Part shown: positions 17,184 through 25,498 of the stretch, in pieces | Numbering within the stretch: the stretch's first letter is position 1 | Layout: each line of letters begins with the position of its first letter | Assembly (NCBI RefSeq): GCF_030063355.1 | Contig: NZ_JASISZ010000016.1 | Coordinates: forward strand, 1 to 64,000 | Source of the DNA: Streptomyces sp. PH10-H1 | GTDB lineage: Bacteria; Actinomycetota; Actinomycetes; Streptomycetales; Streptomycetaceae | Direction: 5' to 3' | DNA length: 64,000 nucleotides | Notes under the pieces: model-generated | Seen by the model: only the letters and a program-made list of their open reading frames with translations | What the model was told of the DNA's origin: nothing | The model's database searches: none | Position numbers and translations under genes: made by a program

Positions 17184-20111
17184 ATGGACAGCGCGACAGG
17201 GCCCGGCCGGGGACTGCGGTTCGCAGTTCTCGGTCCGGTACGGGCATGGCGCGACGACCAGCCGATCGTCACCGGCTCCCCGCAGCAGCGTGCGCTCCTC
17301 GCCGCGCTGCTGCTGCGCGGCGGCCGCACCGCCACCGCATCCGAGCTTCTCGACGCACTGTGGGGCGAAACCGCACCGACCACCGCGCTCGCCGCGCTGC
17401 GCTCGTACGCCTTCCGGCTGCGCAAAGCGCTCGGCGCCGACGCCCTCGTCACCGAATCCGGCGGCTACGCCCTGCATGTCGCCCCGGACGGCCTGGACTT
17501 CGCAGCCGCGGAGCGCCTCGCCGCCGAGGCCGAGAAGGCCCGCGGCGCGGGCGACCCCGCCCGCGCCCGCGAACTCCTCGCCACCGCGCTGGGCATGTGG
17601 AACGGGGAGCCGCTCGCCGGCCTCCCCGGCCCCTACGCCGAAGCCCAGCGCACCCGCCTGGAGGAATGGCGCCTCACCGTCACCGAGACCCGCCTGGAAC
17701 TCGACCTGGCGCTGGCCGCCCACGCCGAGGCCGTCTCCGAACTGACCACGCTCTCCGCCGAGCACCCGCTACGGGAACGGCTGCGCTGCCTGCTCATGCT
17801 CGCCCTCTACCGCAGCGGCCGGCAGGCAGAGGCGCTCGGTGTCTACGCCGACACCCGCCGGCTGCTCGCCGAGGAGCTGGGCGTCGATCCCTGCGCCGAG
17901 CTCACCGACCTCCACCAGCGCATCCTGGAGGCCGACCAGAGCCTGGCCGCCCCGGCCGGGCCCGGCCACCCCGTCGAGATCGTCCGTCCCGCCCAGCTCC
18001 CCGCGACCGTCGCCGACTTCACCGGCCGCGCCGCGTTCGTCCGCGATCTCGGCGCCCAGCTCACCGAGGCCGACAACGGCGTCATGGCCGTCTCCGCGCT
18101 GGCCGGCATCGGCGGCGTCGGCAAGACCACCCTCGCCGTCCATGTCGCCCACGCCGCCCGCGACGCCTTCCCCGACGGGCAGCTCTACGTCGATCTGCAG
18201 GGCACCGACGCCCGGCCCGCGGAACCCGAAGCCGTCCTCGCCTCGTTCCTCCGGGCGCTTGGCCTGTCCGACAACGCGATCCCCGACTCGCTCGCCGACC
18301 GCGCCGCGCTCTACCGCTCCACCCTGGACGGCCGCCGGGTGCTGGCGCTGCTCGACAACGCCCGTGACGCGGCCCAGGTCCGCCCGCTGCTGCCCGGGAC
18401 GCCCGGCTGCGCCGCCCTGATCACCAGCCGGGTCCGGATGGTCGACCTCGCGGGTGCCCACCTCGTCGACCTCGACGTGATGAGCCCCGAGGAGGCGCTC
18501 CGGCTCTTCACCCGGATCGTCGGTGAGGAGCGCGTCACCAGCGAGCGCCAGTCCGCCCTGGACGTGGTCGCCGCCTGCGGCTTCCTGCCCCTCGCCATCC
18601 GTATCGCCGCCTCGCGGCTGGCCGCGCGCCGCACCTGGACCGTCGCCGTCCTGGCCCGCAAGCTCGCCGACCAGCGCCGCCGGCTGGACGAACTGCGCGC
18701 CGGCGACCTCGCCGTCAAGGCCACCTTCGAACTCGGCTACGGCCAGCTCGAACCGCTCCAGGCCCGCGCCTTCCGCCTCCTGTCGCTCGCCGACGGCCCC
18801 GACATCTCCCTGGACGCGGCCGCCGCCGTCCTGGACATGGACCCGTACTCCACCGAGGAACTCCTCGAAGCCCTCGTCGACATCAGCCTCATCGAATCCG
18901 CCGCCCCGGCCCGCTACCGCTTCCACGACCTGCTGCGCCTGTACGCCCGCGAATGCGCCGACCGCGACGAGACCGACGACGCCCGCTGCAAGGCGCTCTC
19001 CCGGTTGCTCGACTTCTACCTCTCCTCCGCCGCGTGCGCCTACGAGCTGGAGAACCCCGGCGACCGCGTCCTGGACCACCTCGCCCCCACCGAGCGTGCC
19101 GGTCTGGTCTTCGGCTCCCGCGAGGACGCCCTGGAATGGCTGTTCTCCGAGGCCCAGGGCCTGCTCGCCGCCGTGCAGCAGGCCGCGGGCGGCGGCTGCG
19201 AGGGCCCGATGCGGCGGGCGGTCGACCTCCTGTGGGCGGCCCAGGACCTGATGGAGTCGGGCGTCTACGCCCGGCAGTACGAGCAGGGCGTGCGCGCCCT
19301 GGTGGAAACGGCGGGCGACTGCGCCGAGCCCCTGGTGGAGGGACGCGCCCGGGTTCTCCTCGGACAACTCCAGCGCCTGTCAGGACAGTTCGATTCCGCG
19401 GACCTGGAGGCGCAGCGCTCCTTCATCCTGGGCCTCGCCGCCGAGGACCCGCTCACACGCAGCTACGCCCTCAACCTGCGCGGCGGGATCGCCCTGTTGG
19501 GCCATCGGTTCCACGACTGCGCCGAGTACCACACGAACGCGCTGGACGCGTTCCGGGCGGACGGCAACCGGCACGGCGAGGCCGCCGCCCTCAGCAATCT
19601 CTCCCGGGCGCAGCTGGAACTCGGCGACACCGAGGCCGCGGTGTCCGCAACCGAACAGGTGGTGTCGATCTATCGCGGGCTGGGCGCCGGCTTCCGGCTC
19701 GGCAACGGCCTGTACGCCATGGCCATCGCCCTCACCGAGACCGACCGCCTCGACGAGGCAACGGCCTGCCTGACCGAGGCCCTGGGCATCTTCCACGAAG
19801 CGCGGCAGCGGTTCTGGGAGGGCATGACGCTGTTCCGGCTCTCCAAGGTCCACCTGGCGGGCGGCCAATGGCGCCAGTCGGCGTCCCACGCCGAGCAGGC
19901 CCTCGTCATCCTCCGCGAGGTCGGCGGCGAATGGCGCACCGCGAACGCGCTGACCGTCCTGGGCCGGGCCCTCTCGGGATTCGGGCAGACCATCCGGGCC
20001 CGGGCGTGCTGGCACGACGCGCTCGGCATCTTCACCGCGCTCGGATCCCCGGAGGCGGACGAGGTGCGGCGCCTCATCGACGACCGCTCGTCCCCCGCCG
20101 TCGCCATATAA
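17184..20111 (+). CDS. AfsR/SARP family transcriptional regulator with NB-ARC and TPR domains
   Basis: A 975-aa regulator close in length and layout to AfsR. Residues about 10-95 form the winged-helix DNA-binding domain (GSPQQRALLAALLLRGG, LRSYAFRLRKALG). Residues about 100-250 are the bacterial transcriptional activator domain, ending in LGVDPCAELTDLHQRILE. A STAND-type NB-ARC ATPase follows, with Walker A GIGGVGKTTLA (Lys about 314), LLDNA and LITSR. From about residue 640 come helical repeats with at least four TPR units. ATG 17184 follows GGGGG at 17173-17177. Such proteins activate secondary-metabolite genes and oligomerise when a ligand reaches the repeats. A hairpin and a 54-aa peptide gene follow directly. 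Confidence 0.92.
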   Translation: MDSATGPGRGLRFAVLGPVRAWRDDQPIVTGSPQQRALLAALLLRGGRTATASELLDALWGETAPTTALAALRSYAFRLRKALGADALVTESGGYALHVAPDGLDFAAAERLAAEAEKARGAGDPARARELLATALGMWNGEPLAGLPGPYAEAQRTRLEEWRLTVTETRLELDLALAAHAEAVSELTTLSAEHPLRERLRCLLMLALYRSGRQAEALGVYADTRRLLAEELGVDPCAELTDLHQRILEADQSLAAPAGPGHPVEIVRPAQLPATVADFTGRAAFVRDLGAQLTEADNGVMAVSALAGIGGVGKTTLAVHVAHAARDAFPDGQLYVDLQGTDARPAEPEAVLASFLRALGLSDNAIPDSLADRAALYRSTLDGRRVLALLDNARDAAQVRPLLPGTPGCAALITSRVRMVDLAGAHLVDLDVMSPEEALRLFTRIVGEERVTSERQSALDVVAACGFLPLAIRIAASRLAARRTWTVAVLARKLADQRRRLDELRAGDLAVKATFELGYGQLEPLQARAFRLLSLADGPDISLDAAAAVLDMDPYSTEELLEALVDISLIESAAPARYRFHDLLRLYARECADRDETDDARCKALSRLLDFYLSSAACAYELENPGDRVLDHLAPTERAGLVFGSREDALEWLFSEAQGLLAAVQQAAGGGCEGPMRRAVDLLWAAQDLMESGVYARQYEQGVRALVETAGDCAEPLVEGRARVLLGQLQRLSGQFDSADLEAQRSFILGLAAEDPLTRSYALNLRGGIALLGHRFHDCAEYHTNALDAFRADGNRHGEAAALSNLSRAQLELGDTEAAVSATEQVVSIYRGLGAGFRLGNGLYAMAIALTETDRLDEATACLTEALGIFHEARQRFWEGMTLFRLSKVHLAGGQWRQSASHAEQALVILREVGGEWRTANALTVLGRALSGFGQTIRARACWHDALGIFTALGSPEADEVRRLIDDRSSPAVAI

Positions 20112-20190
20112 CCGCAGCTCACGCTGAGCAACGCCCTCGTTTATCTGTTGATTATCTCGGGATGCCAGGATTCCATTCATTGCACGAGCT

Positions 20191-20229
20191 ACCCACCCGG
20201 TGGCGCACGGGGGTCGCCACCGGGTGGGT
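20191..20229. terminator. Perfect 15-bp hairpin between SARP regulator and peptide gene
   Basis: ACCCACCCGGTGGCG at 20191-20205 pairs perfectly with 20215-20229 across a 9-nt loop. It lies 80 bp after the regulator stop and 39 bp before the peptide start. It could end the regulator transcript, act as an attenuator, or protect a processed peptide mRNA. Confidence 0.65.
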
Positions 20230-20267
20230 GCCCCACCAGTAAGGCCAACAAAACCTGGGGAGTCCAT

Positions 20268-20432
20268 ATGACCACCGAGACGCCGAAGCCACTGAACGAC
20301 GGCGGCATCGTCAAGCCGGACAACTGGCACAACGACAGCACCACGGAGGCCCTCCCGGACGTCCTCCGCACCGAAGCCGCCCCCGATCCGACGCCGGACA
20401 ACTGGCACAACGACTCGGAGCCCCTCAAGTAG
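20268..20432 (+). CDS. 54-aa peptide with duplicated PDNWHNDS octapeptide
   Basis: A small hydrophilic acidic peptide of unknown function. The octapeptide PDNWHNDS occurs exactly twice, at residues 17-24 (20316-20339) and 43-50 (20394-20417). Repeat 2 is followed only by EPLK. There is no signal peptide, Cys or membrane segment. ATG 20268 has GGGGAG 5 bp upstream, a strong ribosome site; the frame is open further upstream but would translate the hairpin. It follows a SARP-NB-ARC-TPR gene in the same direction. Repeat-bearing short Streptomyces proteins with D-N-x-H cores are known only as conserved small proteins. A peptide ligand, a precursor peptide or a small structural protein are all possible. 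Confidence 0.75.
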   Translation: MTTETPKPLNDGGIVKPDNWHNDSTTEALPDVLRTEAAPDPTPDNWHNDSEPLK

Positions 20433-20449
20433 GAAGCCCCAACCGCTCG

Positions 20450-20700
20450 GGGGAGCAACGGGGTTGGCGGGGTCACGGGGGTAACGGGGCCACGGGGTCA
20501 CAAAAGCACGGGGGAGCACGGGGAAGCACGGGGGAAAGCTCAGCTCAGGGGCTCGGGGGAGCCCAGGAGCTGAAGGGCTCGGGGGGAGCCCAAAGGGGGA
20601 ACGGGTCCGGGGGGACCCAGCGGGGAAACGGGTCCGGGGGGACCCAGCAGGGGGATCGCCCAGGGGACACGGGGGGAACGGGGACCGCACCTGGGGGAGC
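20450..20700. repeat. G-rich tandem-repeat tract
   Basis: A strongly purine-skewed tract with many runs of four to six G. ACGGGTCCGGGGGGACCCAGC occurs at 20601-20621 and again at 20628-20648 (27-bp period), each copy containing a GGGTCC/GGACCC inverted repeat. Looser GGGGGAGC units flank them. G-quadruplex formation is possible. The tract is also the 3' end of the open frame of the membrane-protein gene on the other strand. Confidence 0.7.
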
Positions 20701-21237
20701 GAGAGAGACCGACCACGGCGTGGAGGGGGCGCCATGGCCGGTCTCTCTCATGTCGCGTGCCCAAGCCCGGAGTTGAGCTCGAGGGACATCCCTGTTGCCG
20801 GCGGGGTGGGGGACCTCGGATTCTCGGTGAACAGACGCTGTGTCAGCGGGCAGTGGGATCAATACGAGGAGCGGCACGAACAGCGTCCATTGGGGCAGGG
20901 TGAACACCGCGCCGCCGAAGGCGGCCACGTTGATGGCGAAGAACACGCAGGTGAAGGCGGCGGCGATGAACCAGGTGTAGGCCAGGACCGGCCGAGCGGC
21001 TGTGCGGTCGGCGCGCGCGGCCCAGGCCAGGGCCACGGCGAGCGACGCGAGCAGTAGCGTGCATATGTGCCACAGCACGCGGAAGAGCTGTCCGACCGCG
21101 GCGTCGAGGTCTGCGTGGAGCAGAGGATCGACGAACTCCGCGGTGCCAAGCAGGTGGAGCACAGTGATGGCTGCGGCGAGAGCGGCGGCTGTCCAGAGCG
21201 GCCAGCGGCGGGTGGTCGCGGTGATGGTGTCGGACAT
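20545..21237 (-). CDS. Small polytopic membrane protein with Pro/Trp repeat tail
   Basis: A 230-aa protein of unknown function. Residues about 10-125 hold four hydrophobic segments (for example WTAAALAAAITVLHLLG, CTLLLASLAVALAWAA, WFIAAAFTCVFFAINVAAF, WTLFVPLLVLIPL). The remaining 100 residues are non-membrane and end in a 9-residue repeat of the type PRWVPPDPF / PLWAPPEPF, encoded by the G-rich tract. ATG 21237 has GGAGG 5 bp upstream. The TetR gene lies upstream in the same direction, 351 bp away. The real protein may have ended sooner before the repeat expanded; the tail is only as certain as the open frame. Confidence 0.6.
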   Translation of the reverse strand: MSDTITATTRRWPLWTAAALAAAITVLHLLGTAEFVDPLLHADLDAAVGQLFRVLWHICTLLLASLAVALAWAARADRTAARPVLAYTWFIAAAFTCVFFAINVAAFGGAVFTLPQWTLFVPLLVLIPLPADTASVHRESEVPHPAGNRDVPRAQLRAWARDMRETGHGAPSTPWSVSLAPPGAVPVPPVSPGRSPCWVPPDPFPRWVPPDPFPLWAPPEPFSSWAPPSP

Positions 21238-21391
21238 GGAAACCTCCATGAGGTAACGGGGGCTGGGTCGGCGTCCGTGCCGGTGGCCTGCGTGGACCCG
21301 GCGGAAATGCCTGGTGTCGACGGCGGCCGCGGCGCCGGCCCAGCAGGTGAAGGTGCGGCGGGGTTTGCTGGAAGAAGCGGGCCCGGACCCG

Positions 21392-21592
21392 TCAGGCTAT
21401 GGCTGCTGCTGGGCGTAGCGCTCGGCCTGGGCGTCCAGCGGTCGACCTGGAGTGAGGCGCCGCTGGATCTGCGCGGGTAGCAGGGACGAGGTACGGCGAA
21501 GACCCGCGATGTGGAGCAGCCCTGCCGCCGACGATGTGCGCTGCGGCCAGGCCGGCTGCGCTGATACCTGCTGCGGGAAGCCGGCCGTTCAT
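21392..21592 (-). CDS. Hypothetical 66-aa protein overlapping the TetR stop
   Basis: The ATG at 21592 overlaps the TGA of the TetR gene (ATGA), a typical translational-coupling junction. The product starts MNGRLPAAGISAAGLAAAHI and becomes Arg/Pro-rich, with no family recognised. It could be a real coupled small protein, the broken start of a lost gene, or a chance frame. The rest of 21238-21588 holds nothing else recognisable. Confidence 0.3.
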   Translation of the reverse strand: MNGRLPAAGISAAGLAAAHIVGGRAAPHRGSSPYLVPATRADPAAPHSRSTAGRPGRALRPAAAIA

Positions 21593-22176
21593 CGGATCTC
21601 GATTCCCTTGACAACGACCGCAGCCAGCCGGCCGGCCAGCTGCGGGCTGGGGTCTTCGCCGACCAGCCCGACATGGAAGAGCACGGCTCCGGCCAGCGTG
21701 TCCAGGACCAGATCCGCCGGTGTGTCCGCCGGGATCTCTCCGCGCTGCACGGCCCGGTCGAAGACGATCACCAGTCGATGTCTCGCCGGGGCCAGGAAGT
21801 CCGTACGGATGCGGGCCTTCAGGACCGGATCGGAGGCGAAGTCAGCGAGCAGTCCCGGGAGCGCCGCGGCACTCGCAGGTGTGCGGTACTGGTCGATCAG
21901 GGGTTGCAGCAGTACGGCCAGGTCTCCCACCAGCGTTCCGGTGTCCGGGATCGGAGCGTGGTCGGTGGCCGTGCACACGGCCTCGTAGACCAACTCTGCT
22001 TTTCCCGACCATCGTCGGTAGATCGCGTCCTTGCCGACGCCGGCCCGCGCGGCCACAGCCCCGATCGACGTCGCCGCGTATCCGACCTCGGCGACGAGCT
22101 CTGCGGTCGCGCTGACGATCGCCTCGTGCGAGCGGGGGTCCCTCGGTCGTCCCCTGGATGGTGAAGAGGAGTTCAT
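21589..22176 (-). CDS. TetR/AcrR family transcriptional regulator
   Basis: A 195-aa TetR-type repressor. The N-terminal DNA-binding domain is clear: EAIVSATAELVAEVGYAATS, then the helix-turn-helix IGAVAARAGVGKDAIYRRWSGKAELV at about residues 35-60. The C-terminal ligand domain belongs to the group with DLVLDTLAGAVLFHVGL. ATG 22176 is the likely start; an in-frame ATG at 22188 would lie inside the operator. The perfect 30-bp palindrome directly upstream suggests autoregulation. The co-oriented membrane protein downstream is a candidate target. It is unlikely to bind the catabolic operator, which has a different sequence. Confidence 0.9.
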   Translation of the reverse strand: MNSSSPSRGRPRDPRSHEAIVSATAELVAEVGYAATSIGAVAARAGVGKDAIYRRWSGKAELVYEAVCTATDHAPIPDTGTLVGDLAVLLQPLIDQYRTPASAAALPGLLADFASDPVLKARIRTDFLAPARHRLVIVFDRAVQRGEIPADTPADLVLDTLAGAVLFHVGLVGEDPSPQLAGRLAAVVVKGIEIR

Positions 22177-22180
22177 GGCG

Positions 22181-22210
22181 ATTACCATACGGGTAGACCC
22201 GTATGGTAAT
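22181..22210. promoter_or_regulatory. Perfect 30-bp palindromic operator of the TetR gene
   Basis: Fourteen-base arms, ATTACCATACGGGT and its complement, are separated by two bases (AG), starting 4 bp upstream of the TetR start. Such length and perfection next to a TetR gene strongly suggest an autoregulatory operator. The core is ATACGGGT-N2-ACCCGTAT. Confidence 0.85.
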
Positions 22211-22282
22211 CAAGCCATGCACGACCGACTATCACGAACTCCACGCTGTCGACTGCGGGATCAACCGCCCCAGGAGGCACCG

Positions 22283-22732
22283 CTAGCGCGTGCGGATCTC
22301 GCACCACACTCCCTTGCCGTCCACGCCGCCGAGCCCGACCGGACCGCCGGGTGCGGTGCCCCACCGGTCGGCGAGGGCGTCGACGAGGAGGAGCCCCCGG
22401 CCGTGCTCGGAGGATTCGCGGGTTCCCCGACGCAGTAACGGCTCCGCCGGGGAAGCGTCGTAGACATTGATGCGGATGCGTGTGGCCTGGATGTCGAGCC
22501 GGAGCAGCGAGCCGATACAGGGGGCGTGCTGGAGGGAGTTGGTGACCAGCTCGCTGGTGCAGAGCTGGGCGGCGTCGAGGATGTGACCGAGGTCGAGCGA
22601 ACGCAGCACGCTGGCGATGAAGTCGCGGGCGATCTTCGGCGACGTATCCAGCGGCGGGCTGAACATCGTGTACGAGTGCGGAACGCCTCGGCCGTTCGGC
22701 GGCCACACGGAGGCGCACTTGCTTGTTCCCAT
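22283..22732 (-). CDS. ATP-binding protein, anti-sigma-factor kinase-like (HATPase_c)
   Basis: A 149-aa GHKL-fold ATPase of the RsbW/SpoIIAB-like type common in Streptomyces. The N box is visible as CTSELVTNSLQHA and the G box as GRGLLLVDALADRWG. The start is set at ATG 22732 because GGGAG lies about 8 bp upstream; a longer open frame reaches 22882 without support. It diverges from the XRE-DUF397 pair, a classic WhiJ-like arrangement. These proteins are thought to tune development or antibiotic production, but the partner here is unknown. Confidence 0.85.
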   Translation of the reverse strand: MGTSKCASVWPPNGRGVPHSYTMFSPPLDTSPKIARDFIASVLRSLDLGHILDAAQLCTSELVTNSLQHAPCIGSLLRLDIQATRIRINVYDASPAEPLLRRGTRESSEHGRGLLLVDALADRWGTAPGGPVGLGGVDGKGVWCEIRTR

Positions 22733-23028
22733 GGGTGATCTCCCTGGGTGAGCATGAGGGATTGGTTTCGCGGTACGCCAACTCGCGGTGGCAACGCCCG
22801 CTGCGATCGGCCGCTCGCAGAGGGTGCACTTCCGCCTTGCCGGCAGCGCAAAATGGGGTGTGACCGGCAGGATGCCGATCACACCACGGTGTAGTCGAAG
22901 CGATACCTACGGTAGGGCTCAGGGTTAATCCGGCGCAACCATAAACCGTAAAGTTGCCTCGGATGAGAGGCCTCATGCCATGCTGGCGCGGCGTGCCCGA
23001 TCAACCCCCCGCGCCAAGGAAGGGAGCC

Positions 23029-23880
23029 ATGCCCCCCAGGACCAACCCCACAGCCCGCCAGGAGCGGTTGGGTGTCGAACTGCGCAGGATGCGCGAGCAG
23101 GCCAGCATGACCGCCCGGGAGGCGGCAGCCCTTCTGGCGATCAACCCGATCCAGATCAGCCAGATCGAATCGGGTCGCGGTGGCATCAGCGAGGAACGGC
23201 TCCGCCGCCTCGCCGGCTTCTACGAGTGCGACGACCCAGCGCTGGTCGATGCGTTGGTGGAGATGGCCAGCGAGCGAGGCAAGGGGTGGTGGGACGAGTA
23301 CCGGGGCGTTCTACCGCAGGCGTTCCACGACCTGGCCGAGCTCGAAGATCGTGCAACTCACCTGCGCACTCTCCAGATCGTGCACATCCCCGGGATGATG
23401 CAGACACCTGACTACGCACGGGCCGTCTTCACTTACGTCAAACCCGACATGTCTCCCGAGGAAATCGAGACCAGGGTCGAGCATCGCACGCGGCGGCGGG
23501 CGATCTTCGAGAAGGAAGAGCCACCCGAATTCGTCGCCATCATCCATGAAGCTGCGCTTCGCATCATGGTCGGCAGTCGCAAGTCCGCCCACGCCACGCT
23601 GCTTGACCTCATCGACCTCTCAGAGCGAGAACGAGTGACCTTGCGGGTCATCCCGTTCTCTGTGGAAGGGTTCGCCGGGGCCGGGTACTCGATGATGTAC
23701 GCGAACGGACGCGTACCTCAGCTCGACACCGTGGTGATTGATGGAGCGCACTACAGCAGACTCCTCAGCACCGAGGCCCAGCTGCGCAAGCATCGCGCCG
23801 TCCTGGATAGGGTCCAGGATTCAACGCTGCCGCGGACTGAGTCGCGCGATCTCATCCAGCGCATCGCCCGCGAACTATGA
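23029..23880 (+). CDS. XRE family helix-turn-helix regulator, Scr1/WhiJ type (DUF5753)
   Basis: A 283-aa regulator. The N-terminal XRE helix-turn-helix (LGVELRRMREQASMTAREAA, then QISQIESGRGGISEERL) spans about residues 12-65. The remaining 200 residues form the DUF5753 domain, with typical GKGWWDEYRGV, RTLQIVHIPGMMQTPDYARA and YSMMYANG segments. ATG 23029 has AGGAAGGGAG just upstream. Its stop overlaps the start of the DUF397 gene by 4 bp. In characterised WhiJ-like systems this protein represses development until its small DUF397 partner antagonises it. Confidence 0.93.
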   Translation: MPPRTNPTARQERLGVELRRMREQASMTAREAAALLAINPIQISQIESGRGGISEERLRRLAGFYECDDPALVDALVEMASERGKGWWDEYRGVLPQAFHDLAELEDRATHLRTLQIVHIPGMMQTPDYARAVFTYVKPDMSPEEIETRVEHRTRRRAIFEKEEPPEFVAIIHEAALRIMVGSRKSAHATLLDLIDLSERERVTLRVIPFSVEGFAGAGYSMMYANGRVPQLDTVVIDGAHYSRLLSTEAQLRKHRAVLDRVQDSTLPRTESRDLIQRIAREL

Positions 23881-24095
23881 AAGGCAAAGCAGTGCCATCG
23901 ACCACCGCCTGGCAGAAGTCCTCCTACTCCGCAGGAGGGGAAGGCAACGACTGCGTCGAACTGGCGGCAACAGAGTGCCTAGTTCACCTCCGTGAGAGCG
24001 ACGACCCCCACGTCATCCTCACTACCACACCCGCCCAGCTCGGGGCGTTCCTCGGCGGTGTCAAGGCCGGGGAGTACGACCACCTCGCGGGCTGA
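23877..24095 (+). CDS. DUF397 domain small protein
   Basis: A 72-aa DUF397 protein with the family signature WQKSSYSAGGEGNDCVELA and a second half (VHLRESDDPH) ending in a short helix. It is the usual small partner of the upstream XRE regulator. The ATG at 23877 overlaps the XRE stop (ATGA), indicating translational coupling. A GTG at 23892 (MPSTTAWQ) is an alternative start that would shorten it by five residues. Confidence 0.92.
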   Translation: MKGKAVPSTTAWQKSSYSAGGEGNDCVELAATECLVHLRESDDPHVILTTTPAQLGAFLGGVKAGEYDHLAG

Positions 24096-24116
24096 CGCCC
24101 TGGCACTCTGACCCCC

Positions 24117-24682
24117 ATGGGTCTCAACAACACTGCACGCGCGTTGGCCGCCGCAGGCGCGGTCGTGGTGCTCGCCGTCGGCGGAACCGCGTTCGCGAAG
24201 TTCGGGGCGAAGTTCGGGACGGCGGCCGCGCAATCGGGCGCGCCAAGCGCGCCCGCAACCCGTCCACCAGCCGGCTCGGGTTCTGCCCGGAAGGGGAGGG
24301 GACGGCGCCAACGCCGTGCATCTCGTTCGATTGGAATCAGCGGCAGCGCGAGAACCACGGCTACCGCGAGCAGCTGCCGATCACGGCTGGTGAGAAGGAG
24401 CGGGCTCAGCCCTAGGCCGAGGCGCTGGCGGCGGAGTTGAGGAACAGGACCGTGGACGCGTCGGCGGTGCGCGAGGCCGCGGGACACGCGCTCGGGGTTC
24501 CGGCGGCCCAGATCGAGATCAAGGCGGCCGGTTACGACAAGCCCTTGAAAAACGTGCAGGTCGGCGGTGGCGGCGGGAAGGTGTGCGTCAACGGCACCGT
24601 CGACACGGACGGAGCGGTCACCACCGAGGTGGCGGGCCGCACCCTGGAAGGCACCTGTCTCCCGGGCGACGGCGGACACTGA
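24117..24682 (+). pseudogene. Broken secreted-protein gene (frameshift plus nonsense)
   Basis: Two frames together look like one protein of about 185 residues. The start (24117) encodes MGLNNTARALAAAGAVVVLA, a secretion signal, up to about 24240. The remainder is in another frame: NPSTSRLGFCPEGEGTAPTP, CISFDWNQRQRENHGYREQL, and after an in-frame TAG at 24413-24415, DASAVREAAGHALGVPAAQI and VCVNGTVDTDGAVTTEVAGR. So at least one indel near 24225-24245 and one stop mutation separate the signal peptide from the conserved region. Function is unknown. Confidence 0.7.
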
Positions 24683-24781
24683 CCCCGAAAGTACGATCCT
24701 CTGGTCTGGCTCGGCAACACGATCCGGCGGTGGGGGCTTTGCAGCTGTCCCCGGGTCCGGCTCTTCAAGGGAGGAATCCTT

Positions 24782-25390
24782 ATGTCCACACCTGCTCGCC
24801 CCGTAGCGGCCGACGGGCTGCTACTGCCTGCCGAGCGGGGGCGACGTGCGGTGGGCGACCTCGGCGTCGTTCTCGGCGTGATGGCGTTCCTCCTGATGCT
24901 GGAAGTGGTGTCGTTCTTCGCGGGCGGAGTGCTGATCGCAGGCAGGGGCATGGAGTGGAGCATGGGCGCTCCCGGCGTGGGCGGGTATGTGGGGCTGCCG
25001 GTGATCGGCGGAGTGCTCACCCTGCCGCTGCTCATCCGCTCGTGGGGGCAGCCGGCGCTGCGGATCGACGCGGCGGGCATCAGCAGGGTGCAGCGGCACC
25101 GCGTCGTTACCGTCCCCTGGGCGACCCTCGACGCGGTCCAGTTCTCGCAGAAGCGGGGTGCCCTGGTGCTACGGATGCGCGCAGATGCCGCGTTCCCAGG
25201 GAAAAGCCGCGTGCCGAATCAACTCGTGTCGGTGCCCTTCTACGCCCTGGGGAACACGCTCCAGCACCGCCGTCGACGTGAGCACCACAACCTGATCGTC
25301 GCCGCGGTGGAGCACTTCGCCCCGGACACATACACCGACGAGCCGTTCCGGCCGGGCGACCGCAAGGCAGCCGCGCAGCGCACGCCGTAG
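24782..25390 (+). CDS. PH-domain-like membrane protein
   Basis: A 202-aa protein of unknown role. Two hydrophobic segments (VVLGVMAFLLMLEVVSFFAG and VGLPVIGGVLTLPLLI) are followed by a soluble bacterial PH-like domain: ALRIDAAGISRVQRHRVVTV, then PWATLDAVQF and a C-terminal helix. ATG 24782 has GGGAGG about 6 bp upstream. It stands alone between the pseudogene and the fadD relic. Confidence 0.75.
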   Translation: MSTPARPVAADGLLLPAERGRRAVGDLGVVLGVMAFLLMLEVVSFFAGGVLIAGRGMEWSMGAPGVGGYVGLPVIGGVLTLPLLIRSWGQPALRIDAAGISRVQRHRVVTVPWATLDAVQFSQKRGALVLRMRADAAFPGKSRVPNQLVSVPFYALGNTLQHRRRREHHNLIVAAVEHFAPDTYTDEPFRPGDRKAAAQRTP

Positions 25391-25498
25391 CACCGCGCTG
25401 CGCGCTCCTCGCGTCCTCCCAGGCCCGGTTGGACGTGGAACGGGCCCGGAACCGCAGGTTCTGACGCTGGGTCAGGCGCTCTGTTGGCCGCTGCCCGG

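Noticed and set aside
20148-20267. Longer N-terminal extension of the 54-aa peptide
   Set aside because: It would translate through the 15-bp hairpin and lacks a ribosome site, whereas ATG 20268 has GGGGAG at 5 bp.
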